Shown: piece after piece, positions 25,466 through 33,835 of the stretch
Layout of the letters: every line of letters begins with the position of its first letter
Numbering within the stretch: the first letter of the stretch is position 1
Source: JANQRZ01 sp965214485
Lineage (GTDB): Bacteria; Bacteroidota; Rhodothermia; Rhodothermales; JANQRZ01
DNA length: 64,000 bases
Assembly (NCBI GenBank): GCA_965214485.1
Contig: CBDCBW010000012.1
Span: 310,001 to 374,000 of the forward strand
Direction: 5' to 3'
The notes under the pieces: model-generated
What the model was told of the DNA's origin: nothing
The model's input: the letters and a program-made list of their open reading frames with translations, nothing else
The model's database searches: none
Translations under genes and position numbers: made by a program

Positions 25466-27523
25466 ATGCCCGATTCCACGGCGGCGACTTCGTCCGCTGA
25501 CCCCAGCCTCGACCCTGCGAGTCTCGACTCTGTGAGTCTCGACGCTGCGAGTCTCGACCACGCCGCGCTCTACCGCGCGCTCCGTCTCCCGCGCACGGTC
25601 GAGGAGAAGATGCTCCGGCTCATCCGGCAGAACCGCCTCAGCAAGTGGTTCTCCGGCTTCGGGCAGGAGGCCATCGCCGTCGGCTGCGTGTGGGCGCTGG
25701 AGCCGCGCGACGTGGTCCTGCCAATGCACCGCAACCTCGGCGTGTGGACGACGCGCGGGCTGCCGCTGCGCCCACTCTTCTGCCAGCTCATGGGGAAGGA
25801 GGGCGGCTTCACGAACGGGCGCGACCGGACCTTCCACTTCGGGACGCTAGAGCACCGGATCGTCGGGATGATCTCACACCTCGCGGCGATGCTGCCCGTC
25901 GCGACCGGCTTCGGCCTCGCGTCGCAGCTCAAGGGCGATGCCGCCTCCGGGGGTGGCTTCGTCGCGTGCGCGTTCGTCGGCGAGGGGGCGACGCGGGAGG
26001 GCGACTTCCACGAGGCGCTCAACCTCGCCGCCGTGTGGCGGCTGCCGGTGCTCTTCGTCGTCGAGAACAACCGGTATGGCCTCTCGACCCCGACGAGCGA
26101 CGCGATGGCCGTCGAGGACATCGCCGACGCGGCGGCGGGCTACGCGATGCCGGGCGAGGTCGTCGACGGCAACGACGTGCTCGCCGTCGTCGACGCCGTC
26201 GGGCGGGCCGCCGAGCGGGCACGGGCGGGGGAGGGGCCGACGCTGCTCGAGATGAAGACCTTCAGGATGCGCGGGCACGAGGAGGCGAGCGGGACGACCT
26301 ACGTGCCCGACGCGCTGTTCGACGAGTGGAGCGAGCGCGATCCGATCGAACGGTACCAAAACCAGGCCCTCGCCGAGGGGTGGCTCTCGGAGGAGGCCAT
26401 GGCCGAGACCGACGCGGAGCTCGCCGCCGAGATCGAGGAGGTCGCCGAGTGGGCCCTCCGGCAGCCCGAGGTCGAGAGCACGCTCGACGCCGAGCGCGCG
26501 GCCCTCTTCGCGCCGTCGCCGGTCACGACGAGCACGCCCGGCGGGCCGGGCTCGGAGAAGCGCTTCATCGACGCGGTGCAGGACGGCCTCCGGCAGGCGC
26601 TCGAGGCCGACGAGCGCGTCCTCCTCCTCGGGCAGGACGTGGCCGAGTACGGCGGCGTGTTCAAGGTCACCCAGGGCTTCGTGCAAGCATTCGGGCGCGA
26701 GCGCGTCCGCAACACGCCGATCATCGAGAGCGGGGCGCTGGGCTGCGCGATGGGCCTGGCGCTCGAAGGCTTCCGCCCGGTCGTCGAGATGCAGTACGCC
26801 GACTTCATCACGTGCGGGTTCAACCAGATCGTCAACAACCTCGGCACGACGCACTACCGGTGGGGCGAGCCGCTGAACGTCACCGTCCGCGCGCCGTTCG
26901 GCGGCGGGATCGGGGCGGGTCCGTTCCACTCGCAGTCCCCCGAGGCGTGGTTCGCGCACGCGCCCGGCCTGAAGGTCGTCGCCCCCGGCACGCCCGCCGA
27001 CGCGAAGGGCCTGCTGCTGGCCGCCATCGAAGACCCCAACCCGGTGCTGTTCTTCGAGCACAAGCACCTCTACCGCTCGCTCAAAGGCGAGGTGCCCGAC
27101 GCGCCGTACACGATTGCGCTCGGCGAGGCATGCGTCGCGCGCGAGGGCGCGGACCTGACGCTCGTGACGTGGGGCGTCGGCGTGCAGTGGGCGCTCGGTG
27201 AGGCAGGGCACTGGGCCGAGCGCGGGGCCGAGATCGAGGTCGTGGACCTGCGCACACTCGTCCCGTGGGACCGGGCGACGGTGCTCCGGTCGCTGGAGAA
27301 GACCGGACGCCTCCTCGTGCTCCACGAGGCGCAGCGGACCGCGGGCTTCGGGGCCGAGGTCGCCGCCGAGCTCGTCGAGGAGGGCTTCGAGCACCTCGAC
27401 GCGCCGCCGGTCCGGGTCGCCTCGGAGGACCTGCCGATCCCGTTCTCGAAGGGGCTGGAGCGCGATCTCTATTCGGCGAGCGGCAAGCTCCGCCCGGCCG
27501 TCGAGCGCGTGCTGGCCTACTGA
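25466..27523 (+). CDS. Fused E1 alpha/beta subunit of a 2-oxo acid dehydrogenase
   Basis: 685 residues. The N-terminal half is E1-alpha with the thiamine-diphosphate segment (GEGATREGDFHEALNLAA, then VVENNRYGLST). The C-terminal half from about residue 365 is E1-beta (LLLGQDVAEYGGVFKVT, PIIESGALGCAMGLALEG, VRAPFGGGIGAGPFHSQ). It should decarboxylate a 2-oxo acid and pass the acyl group to E2. Branched-chain or pyruvate substrates are both possible, and no E2/E3 gene is nearby. Such fusions are frequent in Bacteroidota. The N-terminus carries a 15-bp tandem triplicate (25514-25558) giving PASLDSVSLDAASLD. Confidence 0.88.
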   Translation: MPDSTAATSSADPSLDPASLDSVSLDAASLDHAALYRALRLPRTVEEKMLRLIRQNRLSKWFSGFGQEAIAVGCVWALEPRDVVLPMHRNLGVWTTRGLPLRPLFCQLMGKEGGFTNGRDRTFHFGTLEHRIVGMISHLAAMLPVATGFGLASQLKGDAASGGGFVACAFVGEGATREGDFHEALNLAAVWRLPVLFVVENNRYGLSTPTSDAMAVEDIADAAAGYAMPGEVVDGNDVLAVVDAVGRAAERARAGEGPTLLEMKTFRMRGHEEASGTTYVPDALFDEWSERDPIERYQNQALAEGWLSEEAMAETDAELAAEIEEVAEWALRQPEVESTLDAERAALFAPSPVTTSTPGGPGSEKRFIDAVQDGLRQALEADERVLLLGQDVAEYGGVFKVTQGFVQAFGRERVRNTPIIESGALGCAMGLALEGFRPVVEMQYADFITCGFNQIVNNLGTTHYRWGEPLNVTVRAPFGGGIGAGPFHSQSPEAWFAHAPGLKVVAPGTPADAKGLLLAAIEDPNPVLFFEHKHLYRSLKGEVPDAPYTIALGEACVAREGADLTLVTWGVGVQWALGEAGHWAERGAEIEVVDLRTLVPWDRATVLRSLEKTGRLLVLHEAQRTAGFGAEVAAELVEEGFEHLDAPPVRVASEDLPIPFSKGLERDLYSASGKLRPAVERVLAY
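25514..25558 (+). repeat. 15-bp tandem triplicate near the E1 start
   Basis: Three copies of a 15-bp unit ending GAGTCTCGAC, in frame, adding five residues per copy to the unconserved N-terminus. Confidence 0.85.
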
Positions 27524-27531
27524 GCGAGCCG

Positions 27532-28467
27532 CTAGCCGGCGGGCACGGCGGGCGTCGGGCGCGGGACCTGATCCTCTGCGTGAAGGGACCCGTTGATCGT
27601 CACGGCGGCGCGGGCCCCCTCGGCGGCAGCGGTCACGACGAACTCGACGTCGCCGTCGGCGTCGCCCGCGAGGTAGACCCCGGCGACGCAGGTGCTCTGG
27701 TCCGACTCGGTGACGACCTCGCCGCGCTCGTCGCACGCGCAGCCGAGGAGGCGGGGCAGCGGCGAGTGCTGGACGCGCGCCGTGTTGAAGAACAGCGCGC
27801 GGCATTCGAGCGGCTCACCCTCCTCGAAGAGAATCTGCTCCAGCGCTTCGCCGCCGTCGAGCCGGAACACCTTTTCCTCCCGGAGCGTGACGCCGCTCGC
27901 GTCGAGCCACGCGCGGTCGTCGGGCGAGATCGGCTCGCCGTCGGTGCAGGCGGTCACGTCGTCGGACCACCGGGTGAGGGCGACGGCGGCCCCGACGGCG
28001 GCGGTGCCCCGGCCATAGGCGGCGAGCGGCTGGTCGCGGTGTTCGTAGGCGTCGCAGTAGGGGCAGTAGTAGAGCCCGCAGCCGAAGAACCGCTCGGCCC
28101 CGTCGAGGTCCGGGAGCCGGTCGCGGATGCCGGTGGCGAGGAGCACGCGCCGCGCCCGGAACCCCGTCCCGTCGCCGAGGCCGACCTCGAACCGGGCGCG
28201 GTCCGCCGTCTCGCCGTCGAGCACGCGCGCCTCGCGCACCGTGCCGTCGATGAGCTCGACCCCGTAGCCGACCACCTCGTCGCGGGCGAGGGCGAGGAAG
28301 TCGGCGGGCGCGAGGCCGTCGCGCGTGAGGTAGCCGTGGAGCGCGCGGCTCGTGGCGTTGCGCGGCGCGCCGGCGTCGAAGACGAGGACCGAGCGGCGGC
28401 AGCGAGCCAGGACGAGGGCGGCGCTCAGTCCGGCGGGGCCGCCCCCGATGATGATGACATCGTGCAT
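27532..28467 (-). CDS. FAD-dependent pyridine-nucleotide oxidoreductase, thioredoxin-reductase-like
   Basis: 311 residues from ATG 28467, starting with the FAD-binding motif MHDVIIIGGGPAGLSAAL. LLATGIRD and a second dinucleotide fold (AYGRGTAAVGAAVAL) follow, and GVYLAGDADG is the terminal FAD motif. A cysteine pair CPYC occurs in LYYCPYCDAYEHRDQ, where thioredoxin reductases have CATC, so the partner is uncertain. A second in-frame ATG at 28485 exists because the start is tandemly duplicated. It is convergent with the E1 gene. Confidence 0.82.
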   Translation of the reverse strand: MHDVIIIGGGPAGLSAALVLARCRRSVLVFDAGAPRNATSRALHGYLTRDGLAPADFLALARDEVVGYGVELIDGTVREARVLDGETADRARFEVGLGDGTGFRARRVLLATGIRDRLPDLDGAERFFGCGLYYCPYCDAYEHRDQPLAAYGRGTAAVGAAVALTRWSDDVTACTDGEPISPDDRAWLDASGVTLREEKVFRLDGGEALEQILFEEGEPLECRALFFNTARVQHSPLPRLLGCACDERGEVVTESDQSTCVAGVYLAGDADGDVEFVVTAAAEGARAAVTINGSLHAEDQVPRPTPAVPAG

Positions 28468-28488
28468 GGGGATGACAGCGTGCATGGG
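28453..28488 (+). repeat. 18-bp tandem duplication over a start codon
   Basis: Two copies of GATGACATCGTGCATGGG (one mismatch) duplicate the start region of the minus-strand flavoprotein gene, giving MHAVIP-MHDVII and two possible ATGs. Confidence 0.85.
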
Positions 28489-28538
28489 AACGTCGGGCAG
28501 GGGAGGGTAAAGGGGGACGCCGAAGCCGGGGTTCCCTC

Positions 28539-28576
28539 CGGCCACGACGGCAAAGCTCGGCCACGATGGCAAAGCG
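28539..28576 (+). repeat. 19-bp tandem duplication in the divergent gap
   Basis: CGGCCACGACGGCAAAGCT is followed directly by a copy with two mismatches, inside the 171-bp divergent gap (28468-28638) upstream of the flavoprotein and the His-rich lipoprotein. Nothing else is recognisable in that gap. Confidence 0.8.
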
Positions 28577-28638
28577 CTTGCACGCCTCGGGGGCCCTCTC
28601 GCATCCGCCGTTTAACCGGCGTTCCGCCGCCCGGTGCC

Positions 28639-29523
28639 ATGCCGCTGTCCACGATCCTCGCCACCGCCCTGTCCACGCGCGTCCCCCCGGCCCCCCTCGT
28701 CGTCGCGTCGGCCCTCACGCTGTTCTTCGGCGCGAGCGGCTGCGCGTCGATCATCGACAACGCCGTCGTCGATGCGATCTCGGCCCCTGCCGCCGCCGCC
28801 GAGGCGCTGGCCTGGGCCGAGCCGATGGCGGGCGACCCGCACGCGGTCATGACGAGGCCATCCGCGCCGCGCCCCGGCGACCGCGAGCGCGCCGACGCCC
28901 TCGCCGAGACGATCCGCCGGAGCATCGCCGAGTACCACCACGTCGAGGACGCCGTCGAGGCTGGCTACCGGCCGTTCCCGGCGCACCCGCCGCCGGAGCT
29001 GAAGGTCATCCACTACGTCCACCCGGAGCGCTCGAAGGACGAGGCCGAGCGCCCCGACCCGTCGCGCCCCGGCTCCCTCCTCTACGAGCGCACCGACGGC
29101 GGCGGCCTCCGGCTCCTCGGCGCGATGATCACGGCCCCGGTCGAGGCACCGCTCGACGAGCTCGACGCCCGCGTCCCGCTCTCGGCCACGCGCTGGCACC
29201 TCCACACCAACGTCTGCGTGCCGAAGCCCCTCTGGGACGAGCGCGCGTGGGCACGCACCTTCGGCGACGGCCGCCCCGTCTTCGGCCCCGACAGCCCGGT
29301 CGCCACCGAGGCGGGGTGCGACGACGTGGGCGGGCGTTTCCTGCCGACCGTCTTCGGGTGGATGGCCCACATCAACGTCTTCGCCGAGGACCCCGCCGAC
29401 GTGTGGAACGCGATGTACGGCCACGAGCACGACGAAGGCGACAGGCCCGAGCACGGCGACGGCGCGCACGAAGGGCCGCACGGCGGACACGGCGGTGGTC
29501 ACGGCGGGCATCACCGCCCGTGA
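28639..29523 (+). CDS. Predicted lipoprotein with His-rich C-terminus
   Basis: 294 residues. A hydrophobic N-terminus with a possible lipobox (GASGC, Cys35), then a conserved-looking domain (EYHHVEDAVEAGYRPFP, KVIHYVHPERS, TRWHLHTNVCVPKP) and a tail very rich in His and Gly (GGHGGGHGGHHRP). The pattern of His and the WHLHTNVC segment suggest metal binding outside the cytoplasm. I recognise the general family as uncharacterised and do not assign a function. Confidence 0.65.
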   Translation: MPLSTILATALSTRVPPAPLVVASALTLFFGASGCASIIDNAVVDAISAPAAAAEALAWAEPMAGDPHAVMTRPSAPRPGDRERADALAETIRRSIAEYHHVEDAVEAGYRPFPAHPPPELKVIHYVHPERSKDEAERPDPSRPGSLLYERTDGGGLRLLGAMITAPVEAPLDELDARVPLSATRWHLHTNVCVPKPLWDERAWARTFGDGRPVFGPDSPVATEAGCDDVGGRFLPTVFGWMAHINVFAEDPADVWNAMYGHEHDEGDRPEHGDGAHEGPHGGHGGGHGGHHRP

Positions 29524-29609
29524 AGCCGCGCGCCCTGCGGTGCCCGGGCGTCTTTCGTCAGACGCAGGGCTTTCATCAAAAGTGAGCCGAAGCGGCCTCC
29601 GCTGCGCCG

Positions 29610-29617
29610 TACCTTTG
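29610..29617 (+). promoter_or_regulatory. Candidate promoter of the rpsF-rpsR-rplI operon
   Basis: TACCTTTG, a perfect match to the Bacteroidota TAnnTTTG element, 129 nt before rpsF. No convincing -33 TTTG is seen. Confidence 0.5.
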
Positions 29618-29745
29618 GTGCTGCCTGAATGCAATCCAGGCTCTTTGCACGCCCTGCCCGCGGCCCACGCTGCGGGCATACGGCCTCCGCCGCTGTGGGC
29701 CCGCACGGCCCGCGGCACTCACCGTATTCCAGAGGGAACACCTTT
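29618..29745 (+). promoter_or_regulatory. Structured leader of the rpsF operon, possible S6:S18-binding autoregulatory RNA
   Basis: A long leader with several competing stems: TGCCCGC/GCGGGCA (29655-29678), and GCCCAC pairing with GTGGGC about 30 nt downstream. rpsF leaders in many bacteria bind the S6:S18 dimer to repress translation. I see suitable structure but cannot show the conserved CCG bulge by eye. Confidence 0.35.
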
Positions 29746-30114
29746 ATGGCTACACCAGACCGCGCCATGTACGAGCTGATGTACGTGGTCAACACCGTCC
29801 TCAACGACGAGCAGGTCAAGGACATCGTCGGGCGCGTCACCGCGTACATCCGCGAGAGCGGCGGCGACATCGTCGAGACCGAGGAGAAGGGGAGCCAGCG
29901 GCTCGCCTACCCCATCGAGAAGAAGCGCAACGGCTACTACGTCCTCGTCCACTTCCGCGCCGACGGCGACTTCATCGAGCGCTTCGACCGCGCGCTGCGG
30001 ATCAACGACGACATCATGCGCCACCTCATCCTGCGCTACGATGCCAAGATGAAACGCCACTTCGAGAAGCAGCAGAGCCAGCCCGCTGCGGCGGAAGCCG
30101 AAGCCGAAGCCTAA
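29746..30114 (+). CDS. rpsF: 30S ribosomal protein S6
   Basis: 122 residues from ATG 29746 (MATPDRAMYELMYVV). S6 features are YELMYVVNT, GSQRLAYPIEKKRNGYYV and FDRALRINDDIMRHLILR; the tail is Ala/Glu-rich. S6 binds 16S rRNA with S18, encoded next. An AGAGGG segment 11 nt upstream may be a ribosome-binding site. Confidence 0.97.
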   Translation: MATPDRAMYELMYVVNTVLNDEQVKDIVGRVTAYIRESGGDIVETEEKGSQRLAYPIEKKRNGYYVLVHFRADGDFIERFDRALRINDDIMRHLILRYDAKMKRHFEKQQSQPAAAEAEAEA

Positions 30115-30141
30115 GCCTGCGCTCTTAATCCCGATCCCATC

Positions 30142-30420
30142 ATGCCACGAAACGACCGCAACAAAAAGACCGAGCCGATCGCCCGCGCGGCGGTCCCCGG
30201 TGCCAAGCGCCGCCCCGTCTGCCCCTTCGAGTCCGCCGGCATCGAGTACATCGACTACAAGGACACCGAGACGCTCAAGCGCTACCTCAACGAGCAGGGC
30301 AAGCTCCTCCCGCGCCGCGTCACGGGGGTCTCGGCCAAGTCCCAGCGCCAGCTCACGACCGCCGTCAAGCGCGCCCGCCACATGGCGCTGCTGCCCTTCG
30401 TCGCGGACAACATTAAATAG
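30142..30420 (+). CDS. rpsR: 30S ribosomal protein S18
   Basis: 92 residues. S18 signature IDYKDTETLKRYLNEQGKLLPRR, then TGVSAKSQRQLTTAVKRARHMALLPF. It follows rpsF by 27 bp. The ssb gene often found between rpsF and rpsR is absent. Confidence 0.97.
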   Translation: MPRNDRNKKTEPIARAAVPGAKRRPVCPFESAGIEYIDYKDTETLKRYLNEQGKLLPRRVTGVSAKSQRQLTTAVKRARHMALLPFVADNIK

Positions 30421-30491
30421 TTTGAGGCGGCAGGTTTGAGGTTTGGAGTGAACGGCCTCGAACCTCGAACCCCAAACCCACAACCGAACCC
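30421..30491 (+). repeat. Folded-back heptamer repeat abutting the rplI start codon
   Basis: Left heptads TTTGAGG, CGGCAGG, TTTGAGG, TTTGGAG (30421-30448) begin at the first base after the rpsR stop. Complementary heptads CTCGAAC, CTCGAAC, CCCAAAC, CCACAAC, CGAACCC (30457-30491) end at the base before rplI ATG. The whole 71-bp gap is repeat and replaces any Shine-Dalgarno. Confidence 0.88.
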
Positions 30492-30953
30492 ATGAACGTC
30501 ATTCTCACGCAAGACGTCGAAAACCTCGGCCAGAAGGGCGAGGTGATGAGCGTCAAGAACGGCTACGGGCGCAACTTCCTCATCCCGCGCGGCCTCGCCG
30601 TCGTCGCCAACACCTCGAACGTCCGGCGCTACGAGGAGGAGACGCGCCAGCAGGCCGTCAAGCTCGAGTCCGCCCGCAAGGACGCCGAAGCCCTCGCCAA
30701 GCGCGTCGGCGACATGGAGATTGTCCTCCAGGCCCCGGTCGGCGAGGAGGACCGCATCTTCGGCACCATCACCACCCAGCAGATCGCCGACGCCCTCGCC
30801 GGGCGCGGGATCGACGTGGACCGCCGCAAAATCTCGCTCGACTCCGAGATCCGGACGACGGGCCAGTACACGGCCACCGTCAAGCTCCACCCGGAGCACA
30901 GCGGCACGCTGACGGTGCAGGTCGTCCCCGAGTCGCTCTCCGAAGCGCTGTAG
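30492..30953 (+). CDS. rplI: 50S ribosomal protein L9
   Basis: 153 residues. N-domain MNVILTQDVENLGQKGEVMSV and NGYGRNFLIPRGLAV, a long connecting helix, and a C-domain with GTITTQQIADAL and VKLHPEH. The start codon directly follows a heptamer repeat without a Shine-Dalgarno. The last codons and stop (GAAGCGCTGTAG) are the first unit of a 15-bp triplicate that continues past the gene. Confidence 0.97.
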   Translation: MNVILTQDVENLGQKGEVMSVKNGYGRNFLIPRGLAVVANTSNVRRYEEETRQQAVKLESARKDAEALAKRVGDMEIVLQAPVGEEDRIFGTITTQQIADALAGRGIDVDRRKISLDSEIRTTGQYTATVKLHPEHSGTLTVQVVPESLSEAL

Positions 30954-30986
30954 CAGAAAGCACTGTAGCGGAAAGCGCTGTAGCAG
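30943..30986 (+). repeat. 15-bp tandem triplicate carrying the rplI stop codon
   Basis: AAGCGCTGTAGCAGA, AAGCACTGTAGCGGA and AAGCGCTGTAGCAG follow each other. The first copy contains the rplI stop; the others lie just downstream. Confidence 0.88.
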
Positions 30987-31083
30987 GTCGCCTGCGCGGC
31001 CCGGGTCGGCCCGGGCGACGCGTCGCGCAACACCCCCGGCGGGGCGTTCGTTGTTCCGGTCACGCCGGGCGCGGACGCCCCGC

Positions 31084-31117
31084 CGTCCGTAGAACGTGAC
31101 CGTCCGTAGAACGTGAC
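31084..31117 (+). repeat. 17-bp perfect tandem duplication upstream of dsbD
   Basis: CGTCCGTAGAACGTGAC twice without a gap, within the 230-bp intergenic region 30954-31183. That region also has GC-rich inverted segments (about 30987-31015) and no gene. Confidence 0.88.
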
Positions 31118-31183
31118 GCGTGAACCCGAGCGCGCTCGGTGAGTGTGAGGCCACCGACCACGCAGTACGCACCACCCCTCCCT

Positions 31184-33202
31184 ATGCGCCTGCTCGCTCT
31201 CCTCCTGGCTGCCCTCCTCGCGCCCGCCGCCGCGCAGGTGCCCGAGGGCGAGCCGGTGATGTGGACCGCGACCGCCACGCCGAGCGTGGCCGCGCCGGGG
31301 GAGGCGGTGCGGGTCACACTCTCGGGCGAGATCGGGCCGGAGTGGCGGATGTACGCGATGGATTCGCCGATTGGCCGGGCCCTCGCCGTCCGGTTCGAGG
31401 AGAGCGCGGCGCTCGCGCCGAGCGGCCCCGCCCGGCAGGCGGTGCCGAAGCAGGGCTACGACGAGATCGTCGAGGCGGCCTACACGTACTTCTCGGGCCG
31501 CGCCGAGGTGAGGCAGACCTTCCGGGTCGCCGCCGGTGCGCCGGGCGGCGCGGCCTCGGTCCGGGGGACGGTCCACTTCATGGTCTGCAACGACGAGATT
31601 TGCCTGCCGCCGATGCAGGAGCGCTTCGCCGTGCCGGTGCGCGTCCGAAGCGCCGCCCCCGCGCAGGCCGCCGCGCCCGCGCCCGCCGCCGCGCCCGAAG
31701 CGGGCGAAGCGCAGGCCCTCGACCTGCCACCGGCCGCCGACTCGCTGTTTCGGGCGGAGGCTCAGCCCGCCGTTCCCGACGAGCCGGGTGCATCGCTCGT
31801 GCCCCTCGACTCGGCTGCGCCGCAGCGGAGCGGGTGGTGGGGCTTCCTGCTCCTCGCGGTGGGCGCGGGCTTCGTTGCGCTCCTCACCCCGTGCGTCTTC
31901 CCGATGATCCCGCTCACGGTGTCGTACTTCCTGCACCACGCGGGCGACCGGCGGCGGGCGGCGCGGATGGCGGGCATCTACGGCCTCGCCATCGTCGCGC
32001 TATTCACGCTCCTCGGGGTCGTGATGGCGCTCGCGGTGGGGGCGGCGGGGCCGCAGCTCATCGCGGCCAATCCGTTCGTCAACCTGTTCATCGGGCTCGT
32101 CCTCGTCGTCTTCGGGTTCTCGCTGCTCGGCTTCTTCGAGCTCCGGATGCCGGCGGCGTGGGCGAACGCGCTCAACCGGCAGAGCACCGAGCGCGGCGGG
32201 GTCCTCGGGGTGGTGTTCATGAGCCTGACGCTCGTGCTCGTCTCGTTCTCGTGCACGGTGCCGTTCGTCGGCGGCCTGCTCGCGGCGGCGGCGCAGGGCG
32301 GGTGGGCGCGCCCGGTCGTCGGGATGCTCGTCTTCTCGTCGGTCTTCGCCCTTCCGTTCGTGCTCTTCGCGGCGTTCCCGAACGCGCTCGCCCGGCTGCC
32401 GAAGTCGGGGTCGTGGATGGGGGCGCTCAAAGGGGTGCTCGGGTTCGTCGAGATCGCCGCGGCGCTGAAGTTCCTCTCGAACGCCGACCTCGTGTGGGGG
32501 CTGGGCCTGCTCCCGCGCCCGCTCGCGATCGCGCTGCTGATCGTGATCTTCGCGCTCGCGGGGCTGTACCTCCTCGGCAAGCTCCCCCTCAAGGGGCCGG
32601 AGACGGACTACGGCGAGGTTCGCCCGGTGCCCATCGGCGGGCTGCGGCTGCTGACGGCGATGGTCTTCTTCGGGCTCGCGTTCTACTTCGTGCCCGGCCT
32701 CCTCGGCGCGCCGCTCGGCGGGTTCGACGCGTTCCTGCCGCCGCGCCGGGCGACGGACGTGAGCCTGCTCGCCGGGATGCAGGCCGGGGCGTCCGAGGCG
32801 TGGGGTGAGTTCGGGTGGTACCAGAGCCGAGAGGTCGCCTTCGCCGAGGCCGAGCGCACCGGCCTCCCCGTGCTGATCGACTTCACGGGCTACACCTGCA
32901 CCAACTGCCGCCACATGGAGGCTACGGTGCTCTCGAAGCCCGCCATCGCCGCCCGAATCGAGCGCGGCTTCGTCCCGCTGCAGCTGTGGACGGACCACGC
33001 CGAGACCGGCCCGGCGCTCCAGCGCTACCAGCTCGAGCTGACCGGCCGCATCGCGCTCCCGACCTACGCGGTGGTCGCGCCCGACGGCCGGCTCGTCAGC
33101 CAGCTCAGCGGCGTCACCTCGCTGGAGCGCTTCGCCGCGTTCCTCGACGCGGGCCGCGCGGCGTTCGGCGACGAGGCCGTAGCGGTACGGTCGGGAGAGT
33201 AG
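31184..33202 (+). CDS. dsbD: Thiol:disulfide interchange protein DsbD
   Basis: 672 residues with a signal peptide (to PAAAQ). The three DsbD parts are in order: a periplasmic N-domain with MVCNDEICLPP (Cys pair about 148-153), a membrane domain of about 8 helices with Cys in LLTPCVFPMIPLTVSYFLHH and SFSCTVPFVGG, and a C-terminal thioredoxin domain with YTCTNCRHME. It carries electrons from cytoplasmic thioredoxin to periplasmic acceptors; the TlpA-like lipoprotein at 24187 is a candidate. ATG 31184 precedes the signal peptide. Confidence 0.93.
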   Translation: MRLLALLLAALLAPAAAQVPEGEPVMWTATATPSVAAPGEAVRVTLSGEIGPEWRMYAMDSPIGRALAVRFEESAALAPSGPARQAVPKQGYDEIVEAAYTYFSGRAEVRQTFRVAAGAPGGAASVRGTVHFMVCNDEICLPPMQERFAVPVRVRSAAPAQAAAPAPAAAPEAGEAQALDLPPAADSLFRAEAQPAVPDEPGASLVPLDSAAPQRSGWWGFLLLAVGAGFVALLTPCVFPMIPLTVSYFLHHAGDRRRAARMAGIYGLAIVALFTLLGVVMALAVGAAGPQLIAANPFVNLFIGLVLVVFGFSLLGFFELRMPAAWANALNRQSTERGGVLGVVFMSLTLVLVSFSCTVPFVGGLLAAAAQGGWARPVVGMLVFSSVFALPFVLFAAFPNALARLPKSGSWMGALKGVLGFVEIAAALKFLSNADLVWGLGLLPRPLAIALLIVIFALAGLYLLGKLPLKGPETDYGEVRPVPIGGLRLLTAMVFFGLAFYFVPGLLGAPLGGFDAFLPPRRATDVSLLAGMQAGASEAWGEFGWYQSREVAFAEAERTGLPVLIDFTGYTCTNCRHMEATVLSKPAIAARIERGFVPLQLWTDHAETGPALQRYQLELTGRIALPTYAVVAPDGRLVSQLSGVTSLERFAAFLDAGRAAFGDEAVAVRSGE

Positions 33203-33207
33203 CTTCG
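33200..33207 (+). promoter_or_regulatory. Candidate promoter box overlapping the dsbD stop
   Basis: TAGCTTCG, beginning with the dsbD stop codon, 20 nt before the lipoprotein ATG 33228; fits the TAnnTTYG boxes seen elsewhere. Confidence 0.35.
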
Positions 33208-33227
33208 CTCATCAAACTCCACTCGCC

Positions 33228-33764
33228 ATGAGCTACCGGCTCCTTTTAGGGGTGCTCGCCATCAGCCTTGGGGGTTGTGCTGGAAGCAGTGCTGTCTCAA
33301 CCGGTCCCCCCGATTCGCTCGACGGGGTCAACCGGCTCCTCGCCGGTCGGGACGCGCGGATCGAGACGGTCGATAGCACGACCGTCACCGGTCGCAGTGC
33401 CCTCGTTACGCCCGATTCCGTCTGGGTGATGACGGAGAGGGGGCCGCTTGGCGTACCGACACCCCGCGTCGTCCGCATCACCTACGAGCGGGACCGGTTC
33501 TCACCGGGGACGGGGGCCGCAGTCGGTACTAAGGTAGGCGCTGCGGTCGGTGTCAGCTTGGTCGCGCTGCTTGCCGCGACGGAGGATACAGACGGCATAG
33601 TCTCCCCTACGATCTACTTCGTGCTGGGAGGGGTAGTAGCAGCAGGGGGCGCTTTGTTCGGTCTTATGCTGGGACTGCTCGAAGACGTTGGCCCGCAGGA
33701 GCGTGTGGCCTACGAGGGACCGGTCACGCGGTATGGTTCGGCAGGAGTGGAGAGGCGGCAGTAG
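33228..33764 (+). CDS. Small predicted lipoprotein of unknown function
   Basis: 178 residues. Lipobox LGGC (Cys17), a beta-rich segment with repeated V-T-D-S elements (VDSTTVTGRSALVTPDSVWV), then two Gly/Ala/Val-rich helices (GAAVGTKVGAAVGVSLVALLAA and FVLGGVVAAGGALFGLMLG as glycine-zipper-like stretches). Codon usage is less GC-rich than in neighbours, hinting at different ancestry. I recognise no family. Confidence 0.6.
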   Translation: MSYRLLLGVLAISLGGCAGSSAVSTGPPDSLDGVNRLLAGRDARIETVDSTTVTGRSALVTPDSVWVMTERGPLGVPTPRVVRITYERDRFSPGTGAAVGTKVGAAVGVSLVALLAATEDTDGIVSPTIYFVLGGVVAAGGALFGLMLGLLEDVGPQERVAYEGPVTRYGSAGVERRQ

Positions 33765-33791
33765 GTGATATCGGGGGCGAACCCCGCGCCG

Positions 33792-33799
33792 TATATTTG
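33792..33799 (+). promoter_or_regulatory. Candidate serC promoter
   Basis: TATATTTG, a perfect TAnnTTTG match, 36 nt before ATG 33836. Confidence 0.55.
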
Positions 33800-33835
33800 C
33801 GCTCCCGCCCCTTCATCCGATCTCTGCCCGCCGCC

